Source of the DNA: Lepidostoma basale
Lineage: Eukaryota; Arthropoda; Insecta; Trichoptera; Lepidostomatidae
Length of the DNA: 64,000 bases
Reading direction: 5' to 3'
NCBI GenBank assembly: GCA_022606425.2
Contig: JAHDVF020000890.1
Span: 524,501 to 588,500, forward strand
The position numbers were made by a program, and so were the translations under genes. The number at the start of each line of letters is the position of its first letter. Positions within the stretch are counted from its first letter, which is position 1. The notes below the pieces were generated by a model. That model did no database searches. It worked only from the letters and a program-made list of their open reading frames with translations, and was not told the DNA's origin. This document shows positions 54,339-63,665 of this stretch, in pieces.

Positions 54339-54409
54339 CATTTATTATACTTTACAACTAAAACATATCGAGCATAAAACGTGAAAAAAACACAGCACAA
54401 ATATCGATA

Positions 54410-54610
54410 TAGTTAATTAATACGAACGAAAACGTCTGTTTTCTAGTTTGTTTTCATGTTTCGCCTGTATAAGGCATTATAAAATATGATAATGCCTTAG
54501 ACAGGCGAAACATATCATCCACATTAAATATAATAAAACTTCTAGAAAACAGACGTTTTCATTCGTATAAATTATTTAATATGGAATTTTAAATCATTGT
54601 TTAAGAAGCA
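54410..54610. repeat. HH-A element, both arms
   Basis: GAAAACGTCTGTTTTCTAG, CATGTTTCGCCTGTATAAGG, TATGATAATGCCTTAGACAG, GCGAAACATATCATCC, CTTCTAGAAAACAGACG, TTCATTCGTATAAATTAT. The plus core (54486-54516) reads ATGATAA, T, GCCT/AGGC with TTAGAC loop, GAAAC, ATATC. Position 3 is A opposite A8, so the core is probably weak. Confidence 0.8.
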
Positions 54611-54959
54611 ATAAATATATCGATAAATTATAGTTTGTTAAAATTTCTATAAAACGGACGTTTTCACCAATATAAAATACCAAAAAAATACATACGTATA
54701 AAGTAAATATAGTTTACTTTACATGATTTATATGTTAAAGAGATATTATGTTTAGAATTCCCTCATACAGCTACTATTTGAAATGACTTGTACTTAATTG
54801 AATAATGAGATGTAGAAGGAAATAAATTCTCTAAGGCATTATCAAATGTAGCGAAAAATCGAACGCGTTGCTCTTGATATATATAAGAAAAGGAGCAGAA
54901 TACGACAGTTAAGTTTTTTATGTGCCCCAATACATTGTTTAACTTTTATTTGATAGATG

Positions 54960-55200
54960 ATCCATTTTTTTGGGCGGAAACACTTTGATATTTCAACATT
55001 ATTAACTGTTTAAATAAAAACACTGTTATAAAATATCACGATTTTATTCCTTTCGAAATTTTCGCGACAGCTGTTTCGCTAACCGATGTTAGCATCGTCA
55101 GGTGTTACAATCAACTGGTTACGATGCTAACGTCGGTTAGCAAAGCAGCTGTCGCGACAATTTCGAAATAAATCGAATAAATTGTAATATTTTACTTGAT
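54960..55200. repeat. HH-B element, both arms
   Basis: The HH-B flank GGCGGAAACACTTTGATATT leads into inverted arms around TGTTACAATCAACTGGTTAC. The left arm keeps a perfect core (below). The right arm is worn (GTTACGA, and GAAAC changed to AAAGC). Confidence 0.85.
55066..55101 (-). ncRNA. Hammerhead ribozyme core, HH-B
   Basis: Read on minus: CTGACGA, extra T, stem II GCTAAC/GTTAGC with ATCG loop, GAAAC, AGCTGTC. Every catalytic position matches consensus. Stem II has U-A at the third pair where 34659 has C-G, a compensatory double change. Confidence 0.78.
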
Positions 55201-55317
55201 AATAATTAGATAATCAAATGATTTTACTGAAATCTCTTGATGGAAGTTCATTTTAAATAATAATTAAATAAAACGATGATTTTTAACTACTTCCACTTTG
55301 GTCTTTATTTCGACAGC

Positions 55318-55350
55318 GACCGGTTTCGCCAGGCTCGCTGGCATCGACAG
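55318..55350 (-). ncRNA. Hammerhead-like core, HH-C left
   Basis: CTGTCGA, extra T, GCCAG/CTGGC, GAAA, CCGGTC. Its only conserved-core deviation is A6 to T, which is fixed in the better HH-C copies. Stem I pairs CAGT with GCTG. Confidence 0.6.
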
Positions 55351-55391
55351 ACTGGTCAAACTCTTAAAAAACAGACTGGTCACAAACCAGT

Positions 55392-55424
55392 CTGTCGATG
55401 CCAGCGAGCCTGGCGAAACCGGTC
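55392..55424 (+). ncRNA. Hammerhead-like core, HH-C right
   Basis: CTGTCGA (55392-55398), T, GCCAG/CTGGC, GAAA, CCGGTC. Stem I is formed by CAGT (55388-55391) with GCTG (55425-55428): three Watson-Crick pairs and one G-U. Stem III is the self-complementary ACCGGT. The three-way junction is complete, but A6 is T. Confidence 0.6.
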
Positions 55425-55499
55425 GCTGCCGAAATAAAGACAAAAGTGGAAGTCGTTAAAAAAACATCGTTTTATTTAATTATTATAATATAATATGAT

Positions 55500-55640
55500 A
55501 ATTAGATTTTGTAAAATATGTCATTTACATAAAATATATTAAAACTTCTAAAAAACAGACGTTTCCATTCGTATTAATTATTTAATATGGAGTTTTACAT
55601 CATTGTTCAAGAAACAATAAATGATCTCTTTTAATATATT
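55500..55640 (+). repeat. HH-A right arm and tail
   Basis: GTAAAATATGTCATTTACAT, AAAACTTCTAAAAAACAGAC, GTTTCCATTCGTATTAATTA, TTTAATATGGAGTTTTACAT and CATTGTTCAAGAAACAATAA. The core is missing; this is the outer part only. Confidence 0.75.
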
Positions 55641-56004
55641 CATATTCCTTCGCTTGTAGAACTGAGATAAAAATAGGCTAGCCAAGTTTTGTACCGCAAT
55701 ATTAGTTTAGTTGGAGGAAAAAGGAATCCAACTTTATTGCTCTACCTTGCATGTGTCGCCCGTCTAACCGCCATTTTTTCTCACCGCCTCACAAAGGAAG
55801 CTATTACACCGTCTTATTTTAAAAGCATTGTTTTTATTAACCACACATTGAACATGTTAGTTCATTTCCACATCACTAATAATAATCCCCTTTGAAATAA
55901 ATAACTTTCTCCAGTAAACCATAGAGAAATATGTATTTTTCGTGCATTAACTGTGTTTCTATTGGTGTACTAAGCACATTGAAACAATGTATTTACTAAT
56001 TTAT
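55641..56004. other. Unique DNA, nothing recognised
   Basis: The open frame 55689-55895 (plus) has no recognisable domain. Confidence 0.45.
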
Positions 56005-56255
56005 TTATCGATGTAGGGATATGCATTGCGAGGATGAAGTGGCAGTGGGCTGGTCACGTGTATCGACGGGATGATGGAAGATGGAGCCAGTGGGTTACTG
56101 AATGGAGGCCAAGGTTGGGCCGGAGAAGTATCGGGAGACAGCCAACCAGCTGGAGCGATGATATTTTGCGGATGGCGGGAAGGGCCTGGAGAACACTGGC
56201 GAGAGACCGAGAGGGATGGCGTTGGGGTAGAGAGGCTTACGTCCAGCAGTGAATG
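56005..56255 (+). pseudogene. T3 retrotransposon C-terminal tail, open frame
   Basis: The 72-codon frame reads MKWQWAGHVYRRDDGRWSQW, VTEWRPRLGRRSIGRQPTSW, SDDILRMAGRAWRTLARDRE and GWRWGREAYVQQ, then stops. This is a clean T3 C-terminus and defines the natural end of the protein (EAYVQQ). The upstream part is missing, and no GAA tail follows. Confidence 0.85.
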
Positions 56256-56579
56256 GAGACAAGCTGACGAAATTTACGACAAAGATACGATATTGCATAC
56301 GATTATTTTTTTCGGCATAAGTTTCACCTTATATGACATAATTAGAAATACGGATCTGTGGAATTTTAACATTTTTAAAATTATATTATAAGATACGATA
56401 CGTGTATTCTAAAAATATATCACAATATTTGGTTTACCCCATTCACAAATAAATGTTTTCGTTAACCCTGCGTGGACAGGGGACGGACGGAAAAATGCTA
56501 GAATGAAACAATTTTATTTTTACCAATATTTTTTTTACATCACAGATCTACCATGAGAAAAAAATTATCGTCATATTAA

Positions 56580-56860
56580 ATAGTTCATTGTGTTGACCGA
56601 AACACTACGATACATCATTATAAACTGTTAAAAATCTAAACGCTGTTACCGTATCACAATTTTTTTTACAACTGCTGTTTCGCCAATCGATGTTGTCATC
56701 AGCAGGTGTAACAATAATCTCTACATATACGAAAAAAAAATTGTTACACCTAATGATGTCAACATCGGTTGGCGAAACAGCTGTCGCGAAAAATAAAAAA
56801 ATAAAAAATAAATTGTGATACAATAACAGCGTTTTAAATTTTAACAGTTGAGGTCGTTAA
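56580..56860. repeat. HH-B element, both arms
   Basis: Flank TTGACCGAAACACTACGATA; left minus core CTGATGA with a broken stem; right plus core at 56750-56785: CTAATGA, T, GTCAAC/GTTGGC (one U-G), GAAAC, AGCTGTC. G5 to A makes the right core inactive. Its U-G pair is the intermediate between the C-G and U-A states seen elsewhere. Confidence 0.8.
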
Positions 56861-58329
56861 TTATTTAAAACATTTATAATTCGTAAAATATAAATGTTCC
56901 TCGTTTTTAAAATCTTTCATATTTAAAAATAGAATACCTGCACTTAATTGATTAGTTATCCGACACCATTCGTTCTTTATATCTTTTGATCACACTATAA
57001 AACGTAACAAAGTAAAATCAACTCTTTAAAATGACTGTGTAATAGGCGCATACGACCGAAAGCGTAACGAAATAACACAAAGCACTTTAGCAAGTGGCTT
57101 TATTATCCACGTACGTACGTGTAAATATGTAAAATAACAGTAAAGCGAACTGGGACCGCCGCGACCTGCAAACGGAAAACGCCATTTTGTTTAGATCCTT
57201 TGCATAAGAAATCAGAAATGCCAAGGGATCGAAAATACGCGATACGGAAACCTCAGCATTTTTCTAAATAAAACGAATACTAAGTGAAACATTAAAAAGG
57301 ATCAAAAGCATTACTCATCAAATTATTGAACATATCTCCGACATGTATGTATACAGAATGAACAAATTGTTTGTGTGGGCATTTAAGAGAAAAAAATAAT
57401 TACACCTGAGCCGTTCGTTACTTTTGAATGTGGAATAAGTCCACTTTTGAAAAAAAAATATGTAATAGTAATTTTGGAAAGTTATTGATAATTAATTATT
57501 CCTGACATATTTCTCTCGCTTCCTCTTTTTATGTTTATAATTATACTTTCAATAGACCACGACTTCTTCTATGAATTAATCAATTAAAAAAACGTGTAAA
57601 ATGTAAAGCCAAAGTACGAGTATATAAAATGTGGACAAATTCTCCTCTTGTTTTTATTACTATATTTATTGAAAGTAGAATAAGTCCATTAGGAGTTAAA
57701 CTTTCATTTTGTTTAATCATCACAATCATCATTATTACATTTTAAAGTTTAACAAAATAATAGTGGTAAAAACATCATTCGAATGTTGAACATTTTTATT
57801 ATTTTTTTAATATGAAGTCTCCGAGGAGGTAAAAAATTACATTGAATACTGATTTCCACAAAATTTCGTAACGTTAATTCAACAAAGAAATGACAAATTA
57901 CACTCAATTACGAGTAGGGAGGAACATTTTTATAATAATTACATACAAATTTCGTGCCTAAATTAGGAAAAGATAAAAAAAAATATAATTTCATTGAATT
58001 GCCCTGAATAGTAAAATCTATTATATAATACCATATTTTCGTGGGTAAAACACAGACTAATTCCGTAATTTTTAGATTGCCTACCAAGGTAGACTAATAG
58101 CATGTATTTAGATTATCGATTTGATAAGTATTATAGATTTGTGTACAAAGAAAATAGATTATATAAATAAATGTGAACCAATCAACAAACGTGTTCGTGT
58201 GAAATAACCATCAAGTTTCTAAATTATTAGACTAATTTACTAGAAAATGGACATTTAGATGTTACAGTAAAATTTACCCCAAACAATATTTAACCCCGAT
58301 AAGTTCAAAATAAACCAAACAAAAAATAT
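56861..58329. other. Unique DNA, nothing recognised
   Basis: It includes GTACGTACGTG near 57110 and a non-repetitive patch 57040-57300. A short TTCCTGACATATTTCTCTCG fragment near 57500 is T1-like. No gene is seen. Confidence 0.45.
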
Positions 58330-58405
58330 CGCAATCACGCCGTTTCCCCGAAGGGGTTGGCATTTAGAAGAAACACGATGCTCTTCTATTCTAACATACT
58401 TGAGA
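58330..58405 (-). mobile_element. T1 3' tail fragment
   Basis: GCAATCACGCCGTTTCCCCG, AAGGGGTTGGCA and GATGCTCTTCTATTC match the T1 terminus in reverse. Only about 75 bases remain. Confidence 0.65.
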
Positions 58406-58429
58406 AGATTTATACGATTGGTATTAATA

Positions 58430-58660
58430 TGTTTTTTGGGATCTTGGGTATATCCGTGTAACTTGTCATTCTCGACCAACGATTCGAAGATCGTTGCAGT
58501 CTCCATTTTCAGGGTTATTACATAAGTGTGGTCGGTGGATGCTTAACTCAAGTTAAGCATTATAACAACACTGAAGATGGAGACTTCAACAATCTTCGAA
58601 ACGTCGGTCAAGGACAAGTTACACGGATATACACAAGATCCCAAAAAAACATCTAAAATG
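58430..58660. repeat. HH-H palindrome with divergent cores
   Basis: The outer arms are TGTTTTTTGGGATCTTGGGT, ATATCCGTGTAACTTGTC and their near complements GACAAGTTACACGGATATAC, ATCCCAAAAAAACA. A second perfect hairpin ATGCTTAACT/AGTTAAGCAT (58539-58560) sits at the centre. The mirrored peptides KLHGYTQDPKK in both orientations are an artefact of the palindrome, not genes. Confidence 0.8.
58571..58605 (+). ncRNA. Hammerhead ribozyme core, HH-H right
   Basis: CTGAAGA (58571-58577), extra T, stem II GGAGA/TCTTC (five pairs, one G-U) with a nine-base loop, GAAA (58598-58601), CGTC. Stem III is only ACGT, two pairs with no loop, so any cleavage should need dimerisation. All core bases match. The left arm (minus, about 58478-58512) reads CTGAAAA and GAATC and is worn. 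Confidence 0.68.
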
Positions 58661-59384
58661 GTTCTCTTGGCTCTGAAACAACGAATGTGTGGTACCACCG
58701 TACGAAGGTCGAATATTGTATTTTTCAATTATTATATAATTTCGTTTTTCGGAGAGTAGACGAAGATAAAAATTACAGCAAAAATAAAATCTGAAAGAAG
58801 GAAATCATAAAACAAAAAAGTAAATATTTTGCCGCTGATCGATTTTCCAATTAAGAAGCTTAAAAAACAAATTTTCGAAATCGAGATTTTTTTGCTTGAA
58901 AAGTATCATAATTAACTGTTTTTATTCCCGACATGGCCTCTTCGGGCGGCAATTGTTTCTTTGTATCCGCAGAACTTCAAGTTTATCAGTAAAACACGTG
59001 GATTTTTTATCATAAAATAAACAAAAGCCAACAAAAAAGGGGTTAGGTCACAAAAGAACGGAAAAGTCCTTCAGTTCGCGGGAAACAGGTAAACCAAACG
59101 ACAACTCGGAGGCAGAGGTGCTGCGTGACAATTATATAATATTATAATACAATGCTAAAGTAAATACAAGAAATAATTTAAAGAATATAATTGGAAACAA
59201 TTATTGCGATACGGAAAAGAAAGAAACACCTCGTAAAAGTAACATTTAAATACCATTTTAGTTAGCATAAGAAATTTGAGTTAATTATGGATATGTTTTA
59301 CTTAAAATAAAATACATTATTTAGTTTAATTATTATTATTATTTATAATTTGCACAAAACAGAGATTTCATAAAATCCTTTCAA
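58661..59384. other. Unique DNA, nothing recognised
   Basis: No coding family or repeat identified. Confidence 0.5.
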
Positions 59385-59590
59385 CCCATATAGTGCTACA
59401 TTTGAAGCTCATATATACTCGTAAATGTATATTTTAAACAATTTTACGTTAGTACCTAACAACTTATTTGTAATATTATGATGAACCGGGACTATACGAG
59501 TATGTCTGGGCTGTAAATGTTACCAACTGCAGTAAGAGACCATATTTTTATATTGCAAAAAATGTCAGCCAACAATGAGGTAAAACTCTA
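59385..59590. repeat. F element remnant
   Basis: CAACCCATATAGTGCTACAT, TTGAAGCTC on the left; CTGGGCTGTAAATGTTACCA, GCAAAAAATGTCAGCCAAC on the right are worn F ends and subterminal repeats. The TTAA ends are gone. Confidence 0.5.
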
Positions 59591-60669
59591 TACTAACTAA
59601 TTAATAAGAATAAAAATGTATATTTTCTATTAGTTTTATACAAGATTTTGAATGTAGACAAATACTTGTAGACAAATACTGGATTTAACCCATTGCCAGT
59701 CAGTCATTTTTAAGGATTTATTTTATCTCAATAAAGACGAAGATGTAAATTGTTATTTTTTATTTTTTGGAAACAGAATATGGTGGTCGAGGCATTTACA
59801 GGACTTATGACCTGTCATTGGTTGGGTTAAGCGATCACTTTATGTAATACAACATTCCCCATTTCTCCCACGACCACCACGTCTGACAAATTTTTGAAAG
59901 ATGTATATATGCTAATATGTTGAGGAACACTTCACATATTTTTGTTTAATCTACACTAGCGCCATCTATTAAGTAAGTTTTATTATATTTTATGTGAATG
60001 TCATGTTTCGCTTGTGTAAGGCATTATCAAATGTATCAAAGGCTTTAATTTGTATTGACTAAACAAAATATAATTTAAAAAAATATGTGAAGAGTTTATT
60101 TTTTGTAGTTTGTATCGATTTTGAAGCAAGTACAGTTTTATGCAATGTGTGTGTATTGTATTTTTTTATCATTAATTATCTTATTCAGCACTTCACTGAC
60201 CACAGAACCCGCCAAGGAAGAAGCGGGGACGCGCGCCGCCCCTGGACAGCGATGATTTGTGAACGCGTAAACAAAACCAGAATTTTTAATCATACAAAAG
60301 CGCTTTATTCTGTGAATACAAAATGGCATCCTCCGCGCCATATTCGCGTAGAGCGTTATTTTTTGACGCACTTAATTTTTACCTTTACCGCAAACATGGT
60401 TCTTAATAAAACGTGGTTTCGTAAACCGATGTGCTTTTGACTGAGTATCCGCCAGTGAAAGCTCGTGATATATATTTTTACCTTGCCAAGCGCAGGAATA
60501 TTCAAACATATTTTTATGATAGTGTTAGAAAATGTTAAAATTTACTCAGTAACCACACATAGAAAAATTGCTAAGACAGAGAAATAATTAAGGTGAAATC
60601 GGAGACATTTTAGGGAAAGGTTATAAAGGTTAAAAGTTAAAACAAAACAAAAAGTTTTTTAATTATACT
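59591..60669. other. Unique DNA; HH-A trace at 59985-60030
   Basis: The minus trace reads TTGATAA, T, GCC-type stem, GAAACATGAC, like other HH-A arms. The 117-codon frame 60087-60440 contains a GC-rich patch but no known domain. Bases 59700-59990 are non-repetitive here. Confidence 0.45.
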
Positions 60670-60710
60670 ATACGAGATTAATACGAGATTATACGAGATT
60701 ATACGAGATT
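60670..60710. repeat. Tandem repeat, 10-bp unit ATACGAGATT, four copies
   Basis: Four units with one extra base between the first and second. Flanked on both sides by AATTATACTA. Confidence 0.9.
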
Positions 60711-61609
60711 AATTATACTATCGTATATGGGAATGTGAGAGATTTCTCGTAATTAATACTCCACTTATTAATAAAGATATATTAATACTCCAATGGAGAC
60801 TAGGAATGTGCCACCATGTGTGGTATTACTCTAATTACCGGTGTCCCTGGAAACGACATAAAGTCGGTCAAACCTTCCACCACAATGGCCATAGAAGAGA
60901 ACAGAAATGATTTAGATAGACCATGAAATATCAAATAACGTCATTAATAAATAACAATAACTTTTTAAATATTACATTCAAAATTGATGAAAACAGGTTA
61001 CACGTTTCGCCTTGTTACTTATTGTCTCATATGACAATTTCATATAAAATCAAAAATAATTGGATTTTTATATCATCGTTCAAGCAGCAACAAAACACTT
61101 ATTAAAATTTGAATCGCGTAAACTTCACAAAACGCTACTGTGAATTGCTTGAATAAATTCCAAATATGATTTGAAGAAAATAATATTTCACTCAGTATTA
61201 AATAAAATGTTTCATGTCTGAATTGTATATTTTATTAACGAATCTAAAGTGCTTGGTGCTGGGTAAGCATCTTATCTTTTAAAAAAAGAGTGTATTGTCA
61301 ATTTATGTTTTCGACTATAAGGTATGTTTTTGCGGCTCGCGTTCATTTACTTATTCAAATCTCCTTTTTGTATACACGTGCTTACAAACATGCTAAACGT
61401 AAACCAACTCGACAAACAACTTAACGAAAAAATACATTCAAACCATCAAAATATTCATAACATAAATGAAAGCCAAAAAAATCAACACACGCGTCAAAAC
61501 TGTATGTACTCGTATACTGAAATCTGTTACTCATTCTCAACAAATATCGACATACTGTAGCCTTGCTAGTCAAGAAGGATGGACTATTCATGTATCCCAG
61601 TGTTTCTTA
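60711..61609. other. Unique AT-rich DNA, nothing recognised
   Basis: Open frames 60923-61105, 61324-61560 and 61466-61708 (plus) lack domains. CAGTGTTTCTTAACC at 61598-61612 looks like a hAT-type terminus, but no matching right end is seen. Confidence 0.45.
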
Positions 61610-61612
61610 ACC

Positions 61613-62260
61613 GCATTAAAAGAATCGCCCCCTTTACCGGGTGGTGGTCTAGGGCAGAGGTCGGCAAAGTGCGGCTCCGGAGCCGCATGCGGCTCTTTAG
61701 CCTCTTAAGTGCGGCTCCGGCACAAATGTTCACGGACAGGCGCGCAAGACGCGCCGATGGTATCGGCGGGTGACGACTGCGGGGTGCGCGGTGCGAGGGA
61801 GACTCTTCTCGCGTTTCAATAAGTCTGGTTGGCGTTGGATAGCAGTCACCTCGCCAGTCGCGTTGTTAAGGTCGCGGTGGTCGGCGTTTGTCGTGTTTGC
61901 AAGTCGCGCACATGTTACAAGGGTTTTTTTTCCATGATTTTTGAATAAGATGTCTCATTATGGATTCCTTAATTATATATTATTTTTTTATCAATGAATA
62001 AAATGTTTATTAAATATGATATCAAGTTTTATTCAGCGTAGGTAGCCATAATTTAATAAAGTGCTGAAATTATAATAAATGTTTGCTAAATCAAAAAAAC
62101 AGAATTGGCTATAATTTTTTTTAAATCGTTGTAATGTACATATTTGGCTCTTTGGCAAATAAGTTTGCGACCTCTGGTCTAGGGGATAGAACGCTTGGCT
62201 CCTGATCCAGGGGACATGGGTTCATGCCTGGACACGATCAGATTCCTTCTTCATAATAAT
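61613..62260 (+). mobile_element. tRNA-derived SINE S2, split by a hAT element
   Basis: Removing 61655-62176 and one 8-bp flank restores GGGTGGTGGTCTAGGGGATA, GAACGCTTGGCTCCTGATC, CAGGGGACATGGGTTCATGC, CTGGACA. That has an A-box TGGTCTAGGGG and a B-box GGTTCATGCCT, like a tRNA head. The 3' part (GAGCTATTTTCTGCTCACAT, TGAAGATTGTAAAATAAATT) follows. Only one copy is seen, so the S2 family is tentative. Confidence 0.6.
61655..62176. mobile_element. Non-autonomous hAT element, 522 bp
   Basis: It begins CAGAGGTCGGCAAAGTGCGG and ends TTTGCGACCTCTG (reverse CAGAGGTCGCAAACTTATTT), with subterminal AGAGCC/GGCTCT. The exact 8-bp duplication GTCTAGGG flanks it (61647-61654 and 62177-62184). TIR type and duplication length are diagnostic of hAT. 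The left third is CpG-rich (GCGGCTCCGGAGCCGCATGC), the right AT-rich. There is no transposase. Confidence 0.92.
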
Positions 62261-62509
62261 GAGCTATTTTCTGCTCACATTGAAGATTGTAAAATAAATT
62301 CTAATATCATTGATTAAAATCCTTGGTATTAGTCTTTTTAAAATAAAATAAAAAAAACTTAAGCTCAAGAACCTCCCCTCTTTAAAACTCTAAATTTAAA
62401 ATTTACATTTTTCTCTATGTGGGTACGTATTTTATGCAATGGATTTCCTACAACAAATAAAAAATGATGAGAAGCATAAATAAAACATGCGCTTATATTC
62501 TTTTGCTTG

Positions 62510-62690
62510 TGAAAGTGGAAGAAACTGAGGACGGCTGAGGAAAATATGACGTGACCAAATTAATAAATTACTAGAAGGCACCCACATTCAAATCTATGTA
62601 CTCGTATATATAGGAAGCTCGTGAGGTATGCCAGAATAGAGCAATATAACAGTCCATCAGGCGCGGTCTAAATGACGTTTAGTTAGATAA
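62510..62690 (+). mobile_element. T1 retrotransposon 3' region, decayed
   Basis: GGAAGAAACTGAGGACGGCT, GAGGAAAATATGACGTGACC, AAATTAATAAATTACTAG, GAAGCTCGTGAGGTATGCC and AGCAATATAACAGTCCATC follow T1 order. The conserved tail is lost after CCATC. Confidence 0.7.
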
Positions 62691-62835
62691 TTAAACATTT
62701 GATAATGCCTTAGAAGGGCGAAACATGTCATTCCATAAAAAAACTTAATAAAACTCCTAGAAGACATGCGTTTTCATTTATATTAATTATTTAATATGGA
62801 GTTTTACATCATTGTTCAAGAAACAATAAATAGTT
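62691..62835 (+). repeat. HH-A right half with core and tail
   Basis: The core at 62699-62729 reads TTGATAA, T, GCC/GGC stem (TTAGAAG loop), GAAAC, ATGTC. The outer arm is CTCCTAGAAGACATGCGTTT, then TTTAATATGGAGTTTTACAT and TTGTTCAAGAAACAATAAAT. Positions 3 and 8 are U and A instead of C and G, so they can still pair. Confidence 0.8.
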
Positions 62836-63662
62836 AGTTAGACATTCCTTACAAGCCCCGATTACGTTTACAGCGTATAGAGTCGTTTTTTTAGTACATC
62901 GTCAATTCACGTCGATATAAAGTATAATTTTCTGACACTATTTTCTCCTTCAAACAAAAAAGTAACAACACAAAATCACAAGCAGTGCCGTTCGATGAAG
63001 TTTTTAAGTGTATTTACTTTTTTAAAATCAAAATTATGTTAGCCAGTGGCAACCAACGCGAATTGTGGAATTTGATTCTAGACGATTATGATTAATCTGG
63101 TAGGGAGTTCATATTAAATTTGCCAACGATCAGAATATTTTATTTATATAGCTAATAATGTATTCATATAATATTATAAATTAATTACAATATATTACGT
63201 ACATATATTAGCAAAAATCATTTCCTACATGGATACTTATGCAAATTTTAATGATTTATTTATACCATAAAAAGTATGTAACGAGCCACTGTACTCAATA
63301 TTTTAAACGAACATAAATATTCAAATTAATCACATACAGTTTTACGATCAACCATTATGGAGATCATATATTACGAGGTGAAACGATTTTTTGTCTTTGA
63401 CATTAGTACTCCAGCGGACTCAATAAAATACAAAATTTACTGGGAGAAAGGCTTTTTAATAATGCGTACTACACGGCTTAATTACTTTTGCTTTACGATG
63501 TTACCATTAAACCGGGTAAATCTGATATCCTCTAAAATAAATATTTATAAGGAAAATCAATATGTTCAACGTTTTCGTATGCCCAAATAACCAGGATAAC
63601 CTATGCACAAATTTTAATTTGTCTCAAAAAATATTTAACAAAAATAGACAAACAGTTAGATA
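62836..63662. other. Unique AT-rich DNA, nothing recognised
   Basis: The 77-codon frame 63357-63590 (plus) has no recognisable domain. No repeat match. Confidence 0.5.
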
Positions 63663-63665
63663 TAG

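Larger units (their letters stand above)
55203..55490. repeat. HH-C element, best copy, both arms
   Basis: The one-sided tail AATCAAATGATTTTACTG is followed by outer arms TAATTAAATAAAACGATG/CATCGTTTTATTTAATTA, the linker ACTTTGGTCTTTATTTCGAC and inner cores. It lies head to tail with HH-B and is followed by another HH-A tail, making a cluster. Confidence 0.85.

Noticed and set aside
58255..58759. Two open frames (83 aa minus, 60 aa plus) sharing KLHGYTQDPKK
   Set aside because: They are mirror images created by the HH-H palindrome, not independent genes.
60087..60440. 117-codon plus-strand frame
   Set aside because: No recognisable domain and it spans an abrupt composition change; left as unannotated DNA.
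61598..61612. CAGTGTTTCTTAACC as the left end of a second hAT element
   Set aside because: No matching right terminus or 8-bp duplication was found downstream in the window.
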